This document shows positions 44,954 to 53,811 of a stretch of DNA of 64,000 bases, piece after piece; within the stretch, counting starts at the first letter, position 1; every line of letters begins with the position of its first letter. The notes under the pieces are model-generated. The model saw nothing but the letters and a program-made list of their open reading frames with translations, was not told the origin of the DNA and ran no database searches. The position numbers were made by a program, and so were the translations under genes. This DNA is from Lysinibacillus sphaericus (GTDB taxonomy: Bacteria; Bacillota; Bacilli; Bacillales_A; Planococcaceae), in contig NZ_SADV01000007.1 in NCBI RefSeq assembly GCF_006864135.1, positions 124,001 to 188,000 of the forward strand, written 5' to 3'.

Positions 44954-45931
44954 ATGACAAAAAAAGTATTAGTATTAGGTGAAGTTCGTGAAGGAAGCTT
45001 ACGTAATGTTTCTTTCGAAGCAATTGCAGCTGCAAAGCAAATCGCAGATGGTGGTGAGGTTGTTGGTGTTCTTTTAGGGGATGCCGTAGCAAACTTAACA
45101 GGTCCATTATTTGAATATGGGGCAGATCGTGTTGTAACAGTGGAGCATCCACATTTAAAACAATATACATCTGATGGCTATGGTCAAGCTTTATTAGCGG
45201 TAATTGAGGAAGAAAAGCCAACTGGTATCGTATTTGGTCATACTGCAAACGGTAAAGATTTATCACCAAAAATTGCAAGTAAATTACAAGCAGGTCTTGT
45301 ATCCGATGTAACGTCAATTGAGGGTGCTGGCGATGATGTTGTATTCATCCGTCCAATTTACTCTGGTAAAGCTTTTGAAAAAGTTAAAGTAAAAGACGGT
45401 ATAGTTTTAGCTTCAGTTCGTCCAAATAATATTGCACCATTAGAAAAAGTAGCCGGTAAATCAGGTGACATCACTTCTATTACTGTAGATATTACAAATC
45501 TTCGTACAATCATTAAAGAGGTAGTACGTAAATCTTCAGAGGGTGTTGATCTTTCTGAGGCAAAAGTAGTTGTAGCAGGTGGTCGCGGCGTAAAATCTGA
45601 AGAAGGCTTTGAACCATTACAAGCTCTAGCAGATTTACTTGGTGGTGCAGTTGGTGCTTCACGTGGTGCATGCGATGCTGAATATTGCGACTATTCACTT
45701 CAAATCGGTCAAACAGGTAAGGTAGTAACACCAGACCTTTACATTGCAGCGGGTATTTCAGGAGCGATTCAACACTTAGCTGGTATGTCAAACTCAAAAG
45801 TAATCGTTGCGATTAATAAAGATCCAGAAGCAAATATTTTCAAAGTTGCGGACTACGGTATCGTAGGTGATTTATTTGAGGTAGTGCCTCTTCTAATCGA
45901 AGAATTTAAAGCGTTAAAAGTGAATGCCTAA
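44954..45931 (+). CDS. etfA: Electron transfer flavoprotein alpha subunit
   Basis: A 325-residue FAD-binding subunit. The C-terminal FAD domain holds VVAGGRGVKSEEGFEPLQALADLLGGAVGASRGACDAEY, QIGQTGKVVTPDLYIAAGISGAIQHLAGM and INKDPEANIFKVADYGIVGDLFEVVP. Last gene of the lcfA-etf cluster, followed by a strong terminator. Confidence 0.96.
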   Translation: MTKKVLVLGEVREGSLRNVSFEAIAAAKQIADGGEVVGVLLGDAVANLTGPLFEYGADRVVTVEHPHLKQYTSDGYGQALLAVIEEEKPTGIVFGHTANGKDLSPKIASKLQAGLVSDVTSIEGAGDDVVFIRPIYSGKAFEKVKVKDGIVLASVRPNNIAPLEKVAGKSGDITSITVDITNLRTIIKEVVRKSSEGVDLSEAKVVVAGGRGVKSEEGFEPLQALADLLGGAVGASRGACDAEYCDYSLQIGQTGKVVTPDLYIAAGISGAIQHLAGMSNSKVIVAINKDPEANIFKVADYGIVGDLFEVVPLLIEEFKALKVNA

Positions 45932-45936
45932 TAAAT

Positions 45937-45970
45937 GCGCGGGGAAGATGTGTCTTCCCCGCTTTTTTGT
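45937..45970 (+). terminator. Terminator of the etf operon
   Basis: GCGGGGAAGA and TCTTCCCCGC with loop TGTG, then T6. Confidence 0.93.
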
Positions 45971-46011
45971 GTTAATTTTTTGACTTTTTGAAGTTATTGC
46001 AAAATAAAATG

Positions 46012-46040
46012 TTGACATAATTAATTTTAGAACGTATAGT
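46012..46040 (+). promoter_or_regulatory. Predicted sigma-A promoter of the permease T-box transcript
   Basis: Consensus TTGACA (46012-46017), a 17-base spacer, TATAGT (46035-46040). It lies upstream of a family I repeat, so that repeat would be part of the 5' leader. Confidence 0.75.
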
Positions 46041-46053
46041 GATGAATATTAAT

Positions 46054-46140
46054 TTAACTTTTTTCAGTGGATCAACCATCTGTACCTGTCGCTACGCTTT
46101 CGGTACAAAAGAAATCCGCTGAAATAGAGGAACTCAGTCA
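46054..46140. repeat. Family I dispersed repeat inside a leader
   Basis: TTAACTTTTTTCAGTGGAT (46054-46072) partly pairs with ATCCGCTGAAA (46114-46124). Between them lies CTGTACCTGTCGCTACGC followed by TTTCGGTACA, the reverse complement of the module at the end of lysC. A CTCTATTTCAG-type tail follows. Confidence 0.75.
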
Positions 46141-46154
46141 ATGATTTTTATAAA

Positions 46155-46426
46155 AAAACGCAAAGATTAGGAGTAGTAAAAGCTCATTATTTGGTGAAGA
46201 GAGCTGCGGGTTGGTGCAACGCAGTCCAATAAGACTTTGAACTTGCCTAGGAGCGGTAAGATAGATGGAATTTACGAAATATTCTATTTGTTGAACGGTT
46301 AACCTTCGTTACTAGGTTTTTAAGCAGGGTTCTTAAAGAACCAATTAGAGTGGTACCGCGGTTTGCTTATGGCATATCGTCTCTTCTTTCATTTGATAAT
46401 GAAGGAACTGACGATATGCCTTTTTT
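46155..46426 (+). promoter_or_regulatory. T-box leader before an amino-acid permease, probable Leu specifier
   Basis: The T-box AGAGTGGTACCGCGG lies at 46347-46361. A long terminator GGCATATCGTC / GACGATATGCC with T6 lies at 46370-46426. Stem I features include GATTAGGAGTAGTAAAAGC and AGAGAGCTGCGG. By analogy with the pheS leader (TTTGAA then TTC), the specifier here is CTT (46242-46244), a Leu codon. The specifier is hand-assigned and less certain than the T-box itself. Confidence 0.88.
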
Positions 46427-46445
46427 GATTTTAGGAGGTAAGGAA

Positions 46446-47795
46446 ATGGAAAATGACAATCAGAGATTAAAAAGAACGATGACCTCACGGCATATTACGA
46501 TGATGGCTTTAGGTGGTGCCATTGGTGCAGGGTTATTTAAAGGAAGTAGTGCAGCTATTGATATGGCAGGGCCATCAGTACTTATTGCGTACTTAATTGG
46601 CGGAATTATCTTGCTATTTGTTATGCAAGGTTTAGCAGAAATGGCAGTCCGTAATAGCGAAGCCAGAACATTTAGAGATTTAGTGCAAGCCGTTTTAGGA
46701 AAGTATCCAGCTTATTTCCTGGATTGGATCTATTGGAAAATGTGGGTGTTAAATATTGCTGCAGAATCTATAGTTGCGGCCATTTTTATTCAATATTGGT
46801 TGCCAGATTACTCGATCTGGATACTTGCATTATCTGTTTCGGTGTTAGTTACAGCTATTAATTTATTATCTGTGAAAGTTTTTGCTGAAACTGAATATTG
46901 GCTGGCGTTAATTAAAATTACTGTAATTGTGGTATTCATCATAGCCGGTTTAATTTTATTGCTTGTTACTTTTGGTAATCATACAGCTGTTGGTTTTTCT
47001 AATTTAACGGAGCATGGTGGTTTCTTCCCGAACGGATCAAAGGGATTGATTGCTGCAATGCTTGTAGTTATTTACTCTTATGGTGGTACTGAAATTATTG
47101 GTATTACATTAGCTGAAACGAAAAATCCTGAGAAAGTAGTGCCAAAAGCTGTTCGCAGTACATTAGTACGTATTGTGACTTTTTATTTAGTTCCTTTCTT
47201 TATTATCGTTAGCTTGATTCCTTGGAATGAAGTAAACGGGGTGCCAGAAAGCCCGTTTGTAATGGTCTTTAAAATGATTGGGATTCCTGGTGCTGACCAT
47301 ATTATGAATGCTGTTGTTTTACTAGCAATTATTTCATCAATGAACTCCGGGCTTTATGGTTCATCACGAGTTCTGTATACACAAGCTGTAGACGGACGAG
47401 TTCCCAAAATCTTTGCACATTTATCAAAAACGAAAGTTCCGGTATATGCCATATTAATGTGTACTTTAGCTTTATATATAGCTGTAATCTTTTCTTTATT
47501 TGCTGGAAGTAAAACATTTGATTTCCTAATGGGTTCGCTTGGATATACCGTGTTATTTATTTGGTTAATTATTGCGATTGCGCATCTGAAATCGCGTAAA
47601 ATACAGCCGGAAAAAACAAGTTCCTATGCAGTGAAATGGTTCCCTTACACAACTTGGATCGCTATTATTGCGTTAAGTGCAATTCTAATTGGAATTATTT
47701 TCACAACATCGATTATCGTAACAGGTATCACATTATTTATTTATCTTTTTATTACGTTAACGTATGTCTATAAAGGTCGTTTTCATGAAAATTAA
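46446..47795 (+). CDS. APC-family amino-acid permease
   Basis: A 449-residue permease with about 12 membrane helices, of the amino-acid transporter (AAT) group. Landmarks: RHITMMALGGAIGAGLFKGSSAAI at the first helix and YSYGGTEIIGITLAETKNPEKVVPKAV around helix 6. ATG 46446 follows TAGGAGG; a longer in-frame ORF from 46350 overlaps the T-box and is not the start. The T-box implies induction when one tRNA is uncharged; the codon CTT points to leucine or branched-chain uptake. Confidence 0.92.
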   Translation: MENDNQRLKRTMTSRHITMMALGGAIGAGLFKGSSAAIDMAGPSVLIAYLIGGIILLFVMQGLAEMAVRNSEARTFRDLVQAVLGKYPAYFLDWIYWKMWVLNIAAESIVAAIFIQYWLPDYSIWILALSVSVLVTAINLLSVKVFAETEYWLALIKITVIVVFIIAGLILLLVTFGNHTAVGFSNLTEHGGFFPNGSKGLIAAMLVVIYSYGGTEIIGITLAETKNPEKVVPKAVRSTLVRIVTFYLVPFFIIVSLIPWNEVNGVPESPFVMVFKMIGIPGADHIMNAVVLLAIISSMNSGLYGSSRVLYTQAVDGRVPKIFAHLSKTKVPVYAILMCTLALYIAVIFSLFAGSKTFDFLMGSLGYTVLFIWLIIAIAHLKSRKIQPEKTSSYAVKWFPYTTWIAIIALSAILIGIIFTTSIIVTGITLFIYLFITLTYVYKGRFHEN

Positions 47796-47928
47796 GCTGA
47801 ATAGCAAAACAAATTAATGCCTTTTTCGACCTTAATTTTCATAAATTTCACATACTAGGCAGATTGTTCGCTCAAGAGAATTTATCCATGCTATACTACA
47901 AGCATAGTAAGTTTAAGGAGGATTTCAA

Positions 47929-48240
47929 ATGGCAATTGTACATGCAACAGATGCAACTTTCCAAGATGATATTAAAGAAGGGTTAGTACTAGTAGACTTT
48001 TGGGCTGCTTGGTGCGGACCTTGTAAAATGATTGGACCAGTTCTTGAAGAAATGGATGCTGCAGGTAGTGCGGCTAAAATTGTAAAAGTAGATGTAGATA
48101 ACAACCAAGGTACTGCAGCGCAATACCAAATTATGTCTATCCCATCATTACTATTATTCAAAGACGGTGAAATAGTAGATAAAACAGTTGGTTTCCAACC
48201 AAAAGAAGCATTAGAAGCGTTTATCGCAAAACATGCTTAA
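47929..48240 (+). CDS. trxA: Thioredoxin
   Basis: A 103-residue cytoplasmic thioredoxin. Redox motif WCGPC at residues 28-32, cis-Pro loop IPSLLLFKDG. AAGGAGG lies before the ATG and a TGCTATACT promoter -10 at about 47889-47897. Order etfA-trxA-uvrC matches B. subtilis apart from the inserted permease. The TAA stop is inside the left arm of a family I repeat. Confidence 0.97.
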   Translation: MAIVHATDATFQDDIKEGLVLVDFWAAWCGPCKMIGPVLEEMDAAGSAAKIVKVDVDNNQGTAAQYQIMSIPSLLLFKDGEIVDKTVGFQPKEALEAFIAKHA

Positions 48241-48378
48241 CTTCTTTCAGCAAATGTCTCCAAACACCCGCTGGAAGAAGTTAAAGCCTCCGGCGGATGT
48301 CACGGAATCGGAAAGGAGTTCTTTGTGCAAGCACAAAGCCGATTCCGGATGCAATTATGCCGAGGCATAATTGATTCT
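48237..48378. repeat. Family I dispersed repeat beginning at the trxA stop codon
   Basis: TTAACTTCTTTCAGC (48237-48251) pairs with GCTGGAAGAAGTTAA (48270-48284), one mismatch. The GCCTCCGGCGGATGTCACGG module, a CTTTGTGCAAGCACAAAG palindrome and AATTATGCCGAGGCATAATT (48352-48371) follow. It may act as the trxA terminator region. Confidence 0.85.
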
Positions 48379-48522
48379 ATAAGAAAAAAAGAGTCAAGCC
48401 ATCAATAAGATGTGCTTGGCTTTTTTTCGTTATATAATATAGTGAAAAAGCGGAAGTTATCCTTAGAAATAGGAGAAAATAAAGGGACAAACGCTACTTT
48501 AAGAAAAAGGGGCAGGTAGGCG

Positions 48523-50313
48523 ATGAATGATTTAATTAAACGAAAGCTTGAAATTTTACCAGATCAGCCTGGCTGCTATTTGATGAAAGATCGACAAGGA
48601 ACCATTATTTATGTCGGGAAAGCTAAAGTGCTGAAAAATCGAGTACGCTCTTATTTTACTGGTTCGCATGAAGGGAAAACACAGAGGCTTGTAGGTGAAA
48701 TAGAAGATTTTGAGTACATTGTGACATCCTCCAATATTGAAGCTTTAATTTTAGAGCTTAATCTTATAAAACTACATGACCCGAAGTACAATGTTATGCT
48801 GACGGATGATAAAACGTATCCGTATTTAAAAATTACAAATGAAAAACACCCGCGCCTTATTACTACGCGAAAGGTGAAAAAGGATAAGGCAAAATATTTT
48901 GGTCCATATCCGAATGCGTATGCAGCAAGTGAGACGAAAAAGCTGTTAGATCGTTTATATCCTCTTCGAAAATGTGTACAACTCCCTACCAAGGTTTGTT
49001 TGTATTATCATATGGGGCAATGCCTAGCCCCTTGTGTGAAGGATATAGATGCAGAAATTTACCACAATATGATTGAGGATATGACAAAGTTTTTAAATGG
49101 TGGGGTTGAGGAAGTCAAAAAAGAGCTAGAGGTAAAAATGCTAGCGGCCGCAGAAAATTTAGAGTTTGAGCGTGCAAAGGAATTTCGTGATCAAATTGCA
49201 CATATTGATACAGTCATGCAAAAGCAAAAAATCGTATCGAGTGATACAACTAATCGCGATGTATTTGGCTATGCCGTCGAGAAGGGCTGGATGTGTGTTC
49301 AAGTTTTCTTTGTTCGTCAAGGAAAGCTCATTGAGCGAGATGTCTCAATTTTCCCGATTTATCAAGAGGCAGAAGAGGAATTTTTGACGTTCGTTGGACG
49401 ATTTTACGACAAGCTAGAGCACATTAAGCCTAAGGAGATTTTTATCCCACAAACCATTGATGCAGAAATTTTAACGGAATTACTAGAAGTTAAGGTACTA
49501 ACACCAAAACGCGGGCAAAAAAAAGAGCTAGTTGAATTAGCGACAAAAAATGCTGAAATAGCGGTAGCGGCGAAGTTCCAGCTTATTGAACGTCAAGAAG
49601 AACGCACAATAGGAGCATGTGAGGCGCTCGGTGAAGCTATGGGCATTTCTGCACCTTTACGGATTGAGGCTTTCGATAATAGTCATATGCATGGGACAGA
49701 TGCTGTATCTGCAATGGTTGTCTTTATCGATGGAAAACCTGCAAAGAAGGAGTATCGAAAATACAAAACACGTACAGCTGCCAAGCATGATGATTACGGG
49801 GCGATGCAAGAAGTAATTCGCCGTCGATACACACGCGTATTAAAAGACGGTCTACCTTTACCAGATTTAGTACTAATAGATGGCGGCAAGGGGCAAATGG
49901 AAGTCGCGCGAGAAGTATTAGAGGATGAACTCGGCCTTGTCATTCCAATTGCCGGATTAGCAAAAGATGAAAAGCATAATACATCACAGCTTCTATTTGG
50001 TGATCCAGCTGAAGTAATTGCGTTAAAGCGAACAAGCGATGGATTCTACTTACTACAACGAATACAGGACGAAGTACACCGCTTTGCTATTACCTTCTTA
50101 CGACAGCAGCATGAGAAACATGCTATACAATCTGTCCTCGATAATATAGAGGGCATTGGTCCGAAGCGAAAACAACAATTACTCAAGTATTTTAGCTCTG
50201 TCAAAAAAATTCGCGAGGCAAGTGTGCAAGCATTACAGGAAGCAGGGATGCCTGCTAATCTTGCTAGCAATATTTATGATTATTTTCATCCAGTAGAAGA
50301 CTCCCACCTCTAA
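48523..50313 (+). CDS. uvrC: UvrABC system protein C
   Basis: A 596-residue nucleotide-excision nuclease making both incisions. GIY-YIG domain ([29 protein letters not shown]), UVR domain ([21 protein letters not shown]), RNase H-like domain ([31 protein letters not shown]) and two helix-hairpin-helix motifs at the end ([13 protein letters not shown]). The final codons (DSHL) and stop lie in the hairpin CCCACCTCTAAAGGTGG of a dispersed repeat. Confidence 0.97.
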   Translation: MNDLIKRKLEILPDQPGCYLMKDRQGTIIYVGKAKVLKNRVRSYFTGSHEGKTQRLVGEIEDFEYIVTSSNIEALILELNLIKLHDPKYNVMLTDDKTYPYLKITNEKHPRLITTRKVKKDKAKYFGPYPNAYAASETKKLLDRLYPLRKCVQLPTKVCLYYHMGQCLAPCVKDIDAEIYHNMIEDMTKFLNGGVEEVKKELEVKMLAAAENLEFERAKEFRDQIAHIDTVMQKQKIVSSDTTNRDVFGYAVEKGWMCVQVFFVRQGKLIERDVSIFPIYQEAEEEFLTFVGRFYDKLEHIKPKEIFIPQTIDAEILTELLEVKVLTPKRGQKKELVELATKNAEIAVAAKFQLIERQEERTIGACEALGEAMGISAPLRIEAFDNSHMHGTDAVSAMVVFIDGKPAKKEYRKYKTRTAAKHDDYGAMQEVIRRRYTRVLKDGLPLPDLVLIDGGKGQMEVAREVLEDELGLVIPIAGLAKDEKHNTSQLLFGDPAEVIALKRTSDGFYLLQRIQDEVHRFAITFLRQQHEKHAIQSVLDNIEGIGPKRKQQLLKYFSSVKKIREASVQALQEAGMPANLASNIYDYFHPVEDSHL

Positions 50314-50470
50314 AGGTGGTGGGATGAATGCAGATAGAATTCCTTTTCAATGGGTGTATAAACAACTACAGTCTAAAAGCCCCACGTACTGTGGCAACGA
50401 CTGAGTGACTAACATCTTGCTGCTTCGCTTTCGCGCAAAAAATAGCTATTGGCCAAAAGCCTCCGAACTT
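50301..50470. repeat. Family I-related repeat overlapping the uvrC 3' end
   Basis: The hairpin CCCACCTCTAAAGGTGGTGGG (about 50306-50326) includes the uvrC stop and is followed by ATGAATGCAGATAGAATTC. Related modules occur near 62.99 kb (reverse orientation) and 18.42 kb. Then CTTGCTGCTTCGCTTTCGCGCA and TTGGCCAAAAGCCTCCG follow. The gap to lysC (706 bases) otherwise holds the lysine riboswitch. Confidence 0.65.
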
Positions 50471-50643
50471 AATTACGCCAAGACAAAATTGATATTCAAT
50501 AAGATCCATTGTCAAAGGATTAGGCGTATGCTAAGGTTGTATATAACATAGCTTTTTAATATAGCAATGTTTTTTAGAAGTTTCTATTTATTAAATTGAG
50601 AATTTCTTCACTAAGGTTCAAATTAAATACGATCACTATTTAG

Positions 50644-50817
50644 TGATGATAGAGGTGCAAGGTTCAAGAGTAGTACATACGAGGACGAACAAGTCCGGTG
50701 AAAATGTATGAAAGGGGAACTTGCCGAAGTGGAGCATCGTTGTTTCCGATGCTGTGCTGGTTTTACATTTAAGAGATGTAAGACTGTCGATTCTAAACGT
50801 TTCGGAGAGCTATCACA
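50644..50817 (+). promoter_or_regulatory. Lysine riboswitch (L box)
   Basis: Conserved L-box segments in order: GATGATAGAGGTGCAAGG, AAGAGTA, AAGGGGAACTTGCCGAAGT, TTTCCGATGCTGTGCTGGTT, GACTGTC and the closing GGAGAGCTATCAC, which pairs with the first segment. Lysine binding would favour the downstream terminator. It controls lysC. Confidence 0.95.
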
Positions 50818-50847
50818 CATGCGCAAGTTACTTTATTGTACATGTTA

Positions 50848-50886
50848 TAGGCAGCTTTCACGTTATGTGAGAGCTGCCTTTTTAGA
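50848..50886 (+). terminator. Riboswitch-controlled terminator
   Basis: AGGCAGCT..CAC pairs with GTG..AGCTGCCT around loop GTTAT, followed by TTTTT. It lies 31 bases after the lysine riboswitch and 130 before lysC. Confidence 0.9.
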
Positions 50887-51019
50887 TTTTCTCGAAACAA
50901 CATTTTTTCAAGGCTGTTAGGCGCTATTTGCTTTTGTAGGGATATTTTTGTGAAAAGCTGCAAAAGTATAGCTACTTTATAACCAGCGAAATGATTGAAT
51001 ACGAAGGAGAATGATAAAG

Positions 51020-52254
51020 ATGGCGAGAGTTGTGATGAAATTTGGTGGTGCTGCATTCGCATCAACAGAGCACATTCAAAATGTTGCGAAAAAGGCGATT
51101 GTAGAAAAGGAAAGAGGTTTTGATGTTGTCGTTGTCACTACAGCTATGGGGGGTATAGCTAAAGAATTAGCAAAGATGGCTCGTGATTTATCAGACAATG
51201 CATCTAAGCGTGAACTAGACGCACTATTTTCAACAAGCTCACAACTTACAAGTACATTAGTGGCAATTGCTATACAGGAGAAAGGATATGATGCCGTGTC
51301 ATTAACGGGCAGGCAGGCATAGAAACCGATGCTATGTATAGTAATGCCCGTATTGATGAGATAGATGCTAGACGAATAGAAGAGCATTTTGTACAGGGAA
51401 AAATCGTTATCGTTGCTGGGGAACAAGGTATCGATAATTCACGAAATATTACGACGTTAGGTAAAGGTGGTGCGGAAACGTCGGCTATAGCAATTGCAGC
51501 AAAATTGAATGCGGAGCGAGTAGATATTTACACGAATGTGGATGGCGTCTATACAGCTAATCCAAGTCATGTTACTGGGGCACAAAAACTAAAAGAAATT
51601 TCCTATGATGAAATGCTAGAGCTATCAAACTTAGGGTCACAAGTTTTACACCCGCGAGCTGTAGAGTTAGCAAAGAAGTTTCAAATCCCAGTTATCATTC
51701 GCTCGAGCGAAATAGATACAGTAGGTACTTTATTGAAGGAGGAAGTTGAAATGGAAAAAAATTTAATTGTACGTGGTGTTGCCTACGAGTCAGACGTTAT
51801 TCGCTTAACAGTTGGTTATGATGCTTATTCTAATGCTTCTTTAGCAAATATGTTCACAATCCTTGCAGAAAATCGCATAAACGTCGATATAATCGTACAA
51901 GCACTAATTGATGGTTTAAAGCCGACGGTATCATTTACTATTTTAAAAGAGGAGTTCGCTGAAGCATTACGTGTTCTAGAAGATAGTAAATTATCACTAG
52001 GGTTTAGTTTTGCTGATTTTGAAATTGGCTTAGCAAAGGTTTCTATTATTGGCTCGGGGATGGCATCTAATCCAGGGGTGGCTGCAAGGATGTTTGATCG
52101 TCTACGTCGTGAAAATATCCCTGTAAAAATGGTAAGTACTTCTGAAATAAAAGTGTCAGTTGTTGTACCTCAGGACGAAATGATTCGTGCAGCAAATGCA
52201 TTACATGATGAATTTAATTTATTTCAGGAAGTGTCTTTTGTACCGAAAGCGTAG
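51020..52254 (+). pseudogene. lysC: Lysine-sensitive aspartokinase II, frameshifted and with degenerate active site
   Basis: The locus matches lysC by position, riboswitch and sequence, but is split into 51020-51322 and 51334-52254 (frame offset +2). Family sequence would read TGWQAGIETDAMYSNARI; here GGGCAGGCAGGCATAG reads TGRQA-stop, so four bases (such as TGGC) appear lost at about 51307-51320. The kinase part also departs from family motifs: KFGGTS is KFGGAA, the TGEQ segment is TSSQ, and GGSDTT is GGAETS. ACT domains at the C terminus look intact. The enzyme is probably inactive; other aspartokinases must supply lysine and threonine precursors. The start at 51020 follows AAGGAG. Confidence 0.85.
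51751..52254 (+). CDS. Possible separate beta subunit (ACT domains) from internal lysC start
   Basis: In B. subtilis lysC an internal start makes the beta subunit. Here the equivalent ATG (MEKNLIVRGVAYESDVIRLTV) has its own GAAGGAGGA eight bases upstream and an intact 167-residue frame containing two ACT domains (VDIIVQALIDGLKPTVSFTI, KVSIIGSGMASNPGVAARMFD). It could still be made although the alpha chain is broken. The last four codons and the stop (VPKA, TAG) come from a family I module. Confidence 0.6.
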   Translation: MEKNLIVRGVAYESDVIRLTVGYDAYSNASLANMFTILAENRINVDIIVQALIDGLKPTVSFTILKEEFAEALRVLEDSKLSLGFSFADFEIGLAKVSIIGSGMASNPGVAARMFDRLRRENIPVKMVSTSEIKVSVVVPQDEMIRAANALHDEFNLFQEVSFVPKA

Positions 52255-52370
52255 CGACAGGTATAGAAGTCTCTCAGGTGAGATGAATGCGGTTTTAAGT
52301 CACTTTTTAGCGGGGCGTGGATAGAGCAGCCAAAACGACGGGTAGAAATACGAAAGTAACAGAATGCAAG
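52236..52370. repeat. Family I module and stray minisatellite units after lysC
   Basis: TGTACCGAAAGCGTAGCGAC followed by AGGTA (from 52238) is the reverse complement of the module at 46081-46107. GAGATGAATGCGGTTTTAAG follows, then CGTGGATAGAGCAGCCAAAACGACGGGTAGA resembles the 21.5 kb minisatellite. Confidence 0.7.
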
Positions 52371-52525
52371 GGATAATTGAACAAGCGCTTTACATATAAT
52401 ATTGAAGAGGATGTGCCAGTAAAAGGCACATCTTTTTTTGTTCACATCAATTTAATATTTTATCCAATTCTATTGTTATATAATAAAATGTGACATGTTT
52501 TACCAAGGGGAAGGTGGAAGTTTGT

Positions 52526-53791
52526 ATGGGGTTATTCGGTTTATTTCAAAAGCCAATGGATGAAAGTGTTGAGATGCACAACGATTTAGAAATACAAAAA
52601 TTAAAAAAGCGAATTCTGGAATTGGAACTTGAGCAGGAAAGCATTGATGTGAAAAATGCGATTTTAGATTTTGTACTAGCGCATATGGAGTTAATTAATT
52701 TTCAAACGGCTTTAAAGGTTCAAAATGTCTCTACGAGTGTAGGGGATATTTCAGCAATGAGTGAAGAAATGTCGTCAAATACAGAGGAGATGCTTGCGGT
52801 TGAGCAAAATGTTAATGCAAACATTCAAGAAATAAAACAGCATTCATTACTACTTGTAGAAGAAATGGAATCATCCATTTCAAAAGGTGAAATGGTTCAG
52901 GGGTTGTTGGCCAAAGGAGCTCATTCAACAGAGCAGCTGAAGAATGAAATGACCAAAATGGATGATATTGGTAAGGGTGTAACCGGGATTGCCGATCAAA
53001 CACAACTTCTATCCTTAAATGCCTCTATTGAAGCCGCGCGTGCTGGTGAGCATGGAAATGGCTTTAATGTTGTCGCGATGGAGGTAGGGAAGTTAGCCAA
53101 CAGTTCGAAAGGTTCATTGCAAGAAATGACAAAGATTCGATCAGTCATTGATAAGAAATTACATAATACAATAACAAATATTAATCAAGTCGAACATTAT
53201 TTAACTGACTTTTTAAGTATCATGAAGGACAATATTGCTAATCTGACTATAACAAGTAGAAATATTGAAGAAGCAGCACATGGTATTCATCAAATAACAG
53301 CTGCATCAGAAGAAAATGTAATAGCTGTAGGTCGTTTAGCGGAAACAACGACGGAATTATCACTTACTAGCGATTTCTCAGATCTAATACAAAATCAAGT
53401 ATCTGAAATGTTAAAAGCTATTGCACCGACAATCAGAAAGCCATCAGAGCAAACGGTAGTTAGCCAATTGGCAGCAAGGTTAATGGATCATGCTAGCTTT
53501 TTACGAAATGCTATTCAAAAGGCTGGTCAAAAAGAAACGATAAAAACGCATCATCAATGTATGTTTGGAAAATGGTATTACGGACATTTCGAGGAATACC
53601 AGAACTTACTAGAATATCGTCATATTGAACAACCACATGAATTAGTACATATGGCCGCCCAAAAATTAGTGAATGAACTGTCAATTAATAACATAGAAGA
53701 AATGATTCAACACTCACTTAATATTTTGGAGGCATTTATTTCGTTCATAGATGTACTTTTAAAAAAAAGACATGCTCAATTATCAATATAA
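52526..53791 (+). CDS. Soluble chemoreceptor with C-terminal CZB zinc-binding domain
   Basis: A 421-residue methyl-accepting protein without membrane helices. An N-terminal coiled coil (residues 15-50) leads into a short signalling domain with the tip region [40 protein letters not shown]. The C terminus (about 310-410) is a chemoreceptor zinc-binding (CZB) domain with HHQCMFGKWYYG and HELVHMAA. Related cytoplasmic receptors (TlpD type) sense oxidants through zinc and Cys. ATG 52526 follows GGAAGGTGGA. Confidence 0.88.
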   Translation: MGLFGLFQKPMDESVEMHNDLEIQKLKKRILELELEQESIDVKNAILDFVLAHMELINFQTALKVQNVSTSVGDISAMSEEMSSNTEEMLAVEQNVNANIQEIKQHSLLLVEEMESSISKGEMVQGLLAKGAHSTEQLKNEMTKMDDIGKGVTGIADQTQLLSLNASIEAARAGEHGNGFNVVAMEVGKLANSSKGSLQEMTKIRSVIDKKLHNTITNINQVEHYLTDFLSIMKDNIANLTITSRNIEEAAHGIHQITAASEENVIAVGRLAETTTELSLTSDFSDLIQNQVSEMLKAIAPTIRKPSEQTVVSQLAARLMDHASFLRNAIQKAGQKETIKTHHQCMFGKWYYGHFEEYQNLLEYRHIEQPHELVHMAAQKLVNELSINNIEEMIQHSLNILEAFISFIDVLLKKRHAQLSI

Positions 53792-53811
53792 AAAGGATTC
53801 GTGAGCATAAC

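Noticed and set aside
44952..45317. 121-residue minus-strand ORF inside etfA
   Set aside because: Antisense shadow of etfA with low-complexity Leu/His/Gln composition.
50301..50335. IS200/IS605 end at the CCCACCTCTAAAGGTGG hairpin
   Set aside because: The hairpin resembles such ends, but no transposase or TnpB fragment is nearby; treated as a repeat module.
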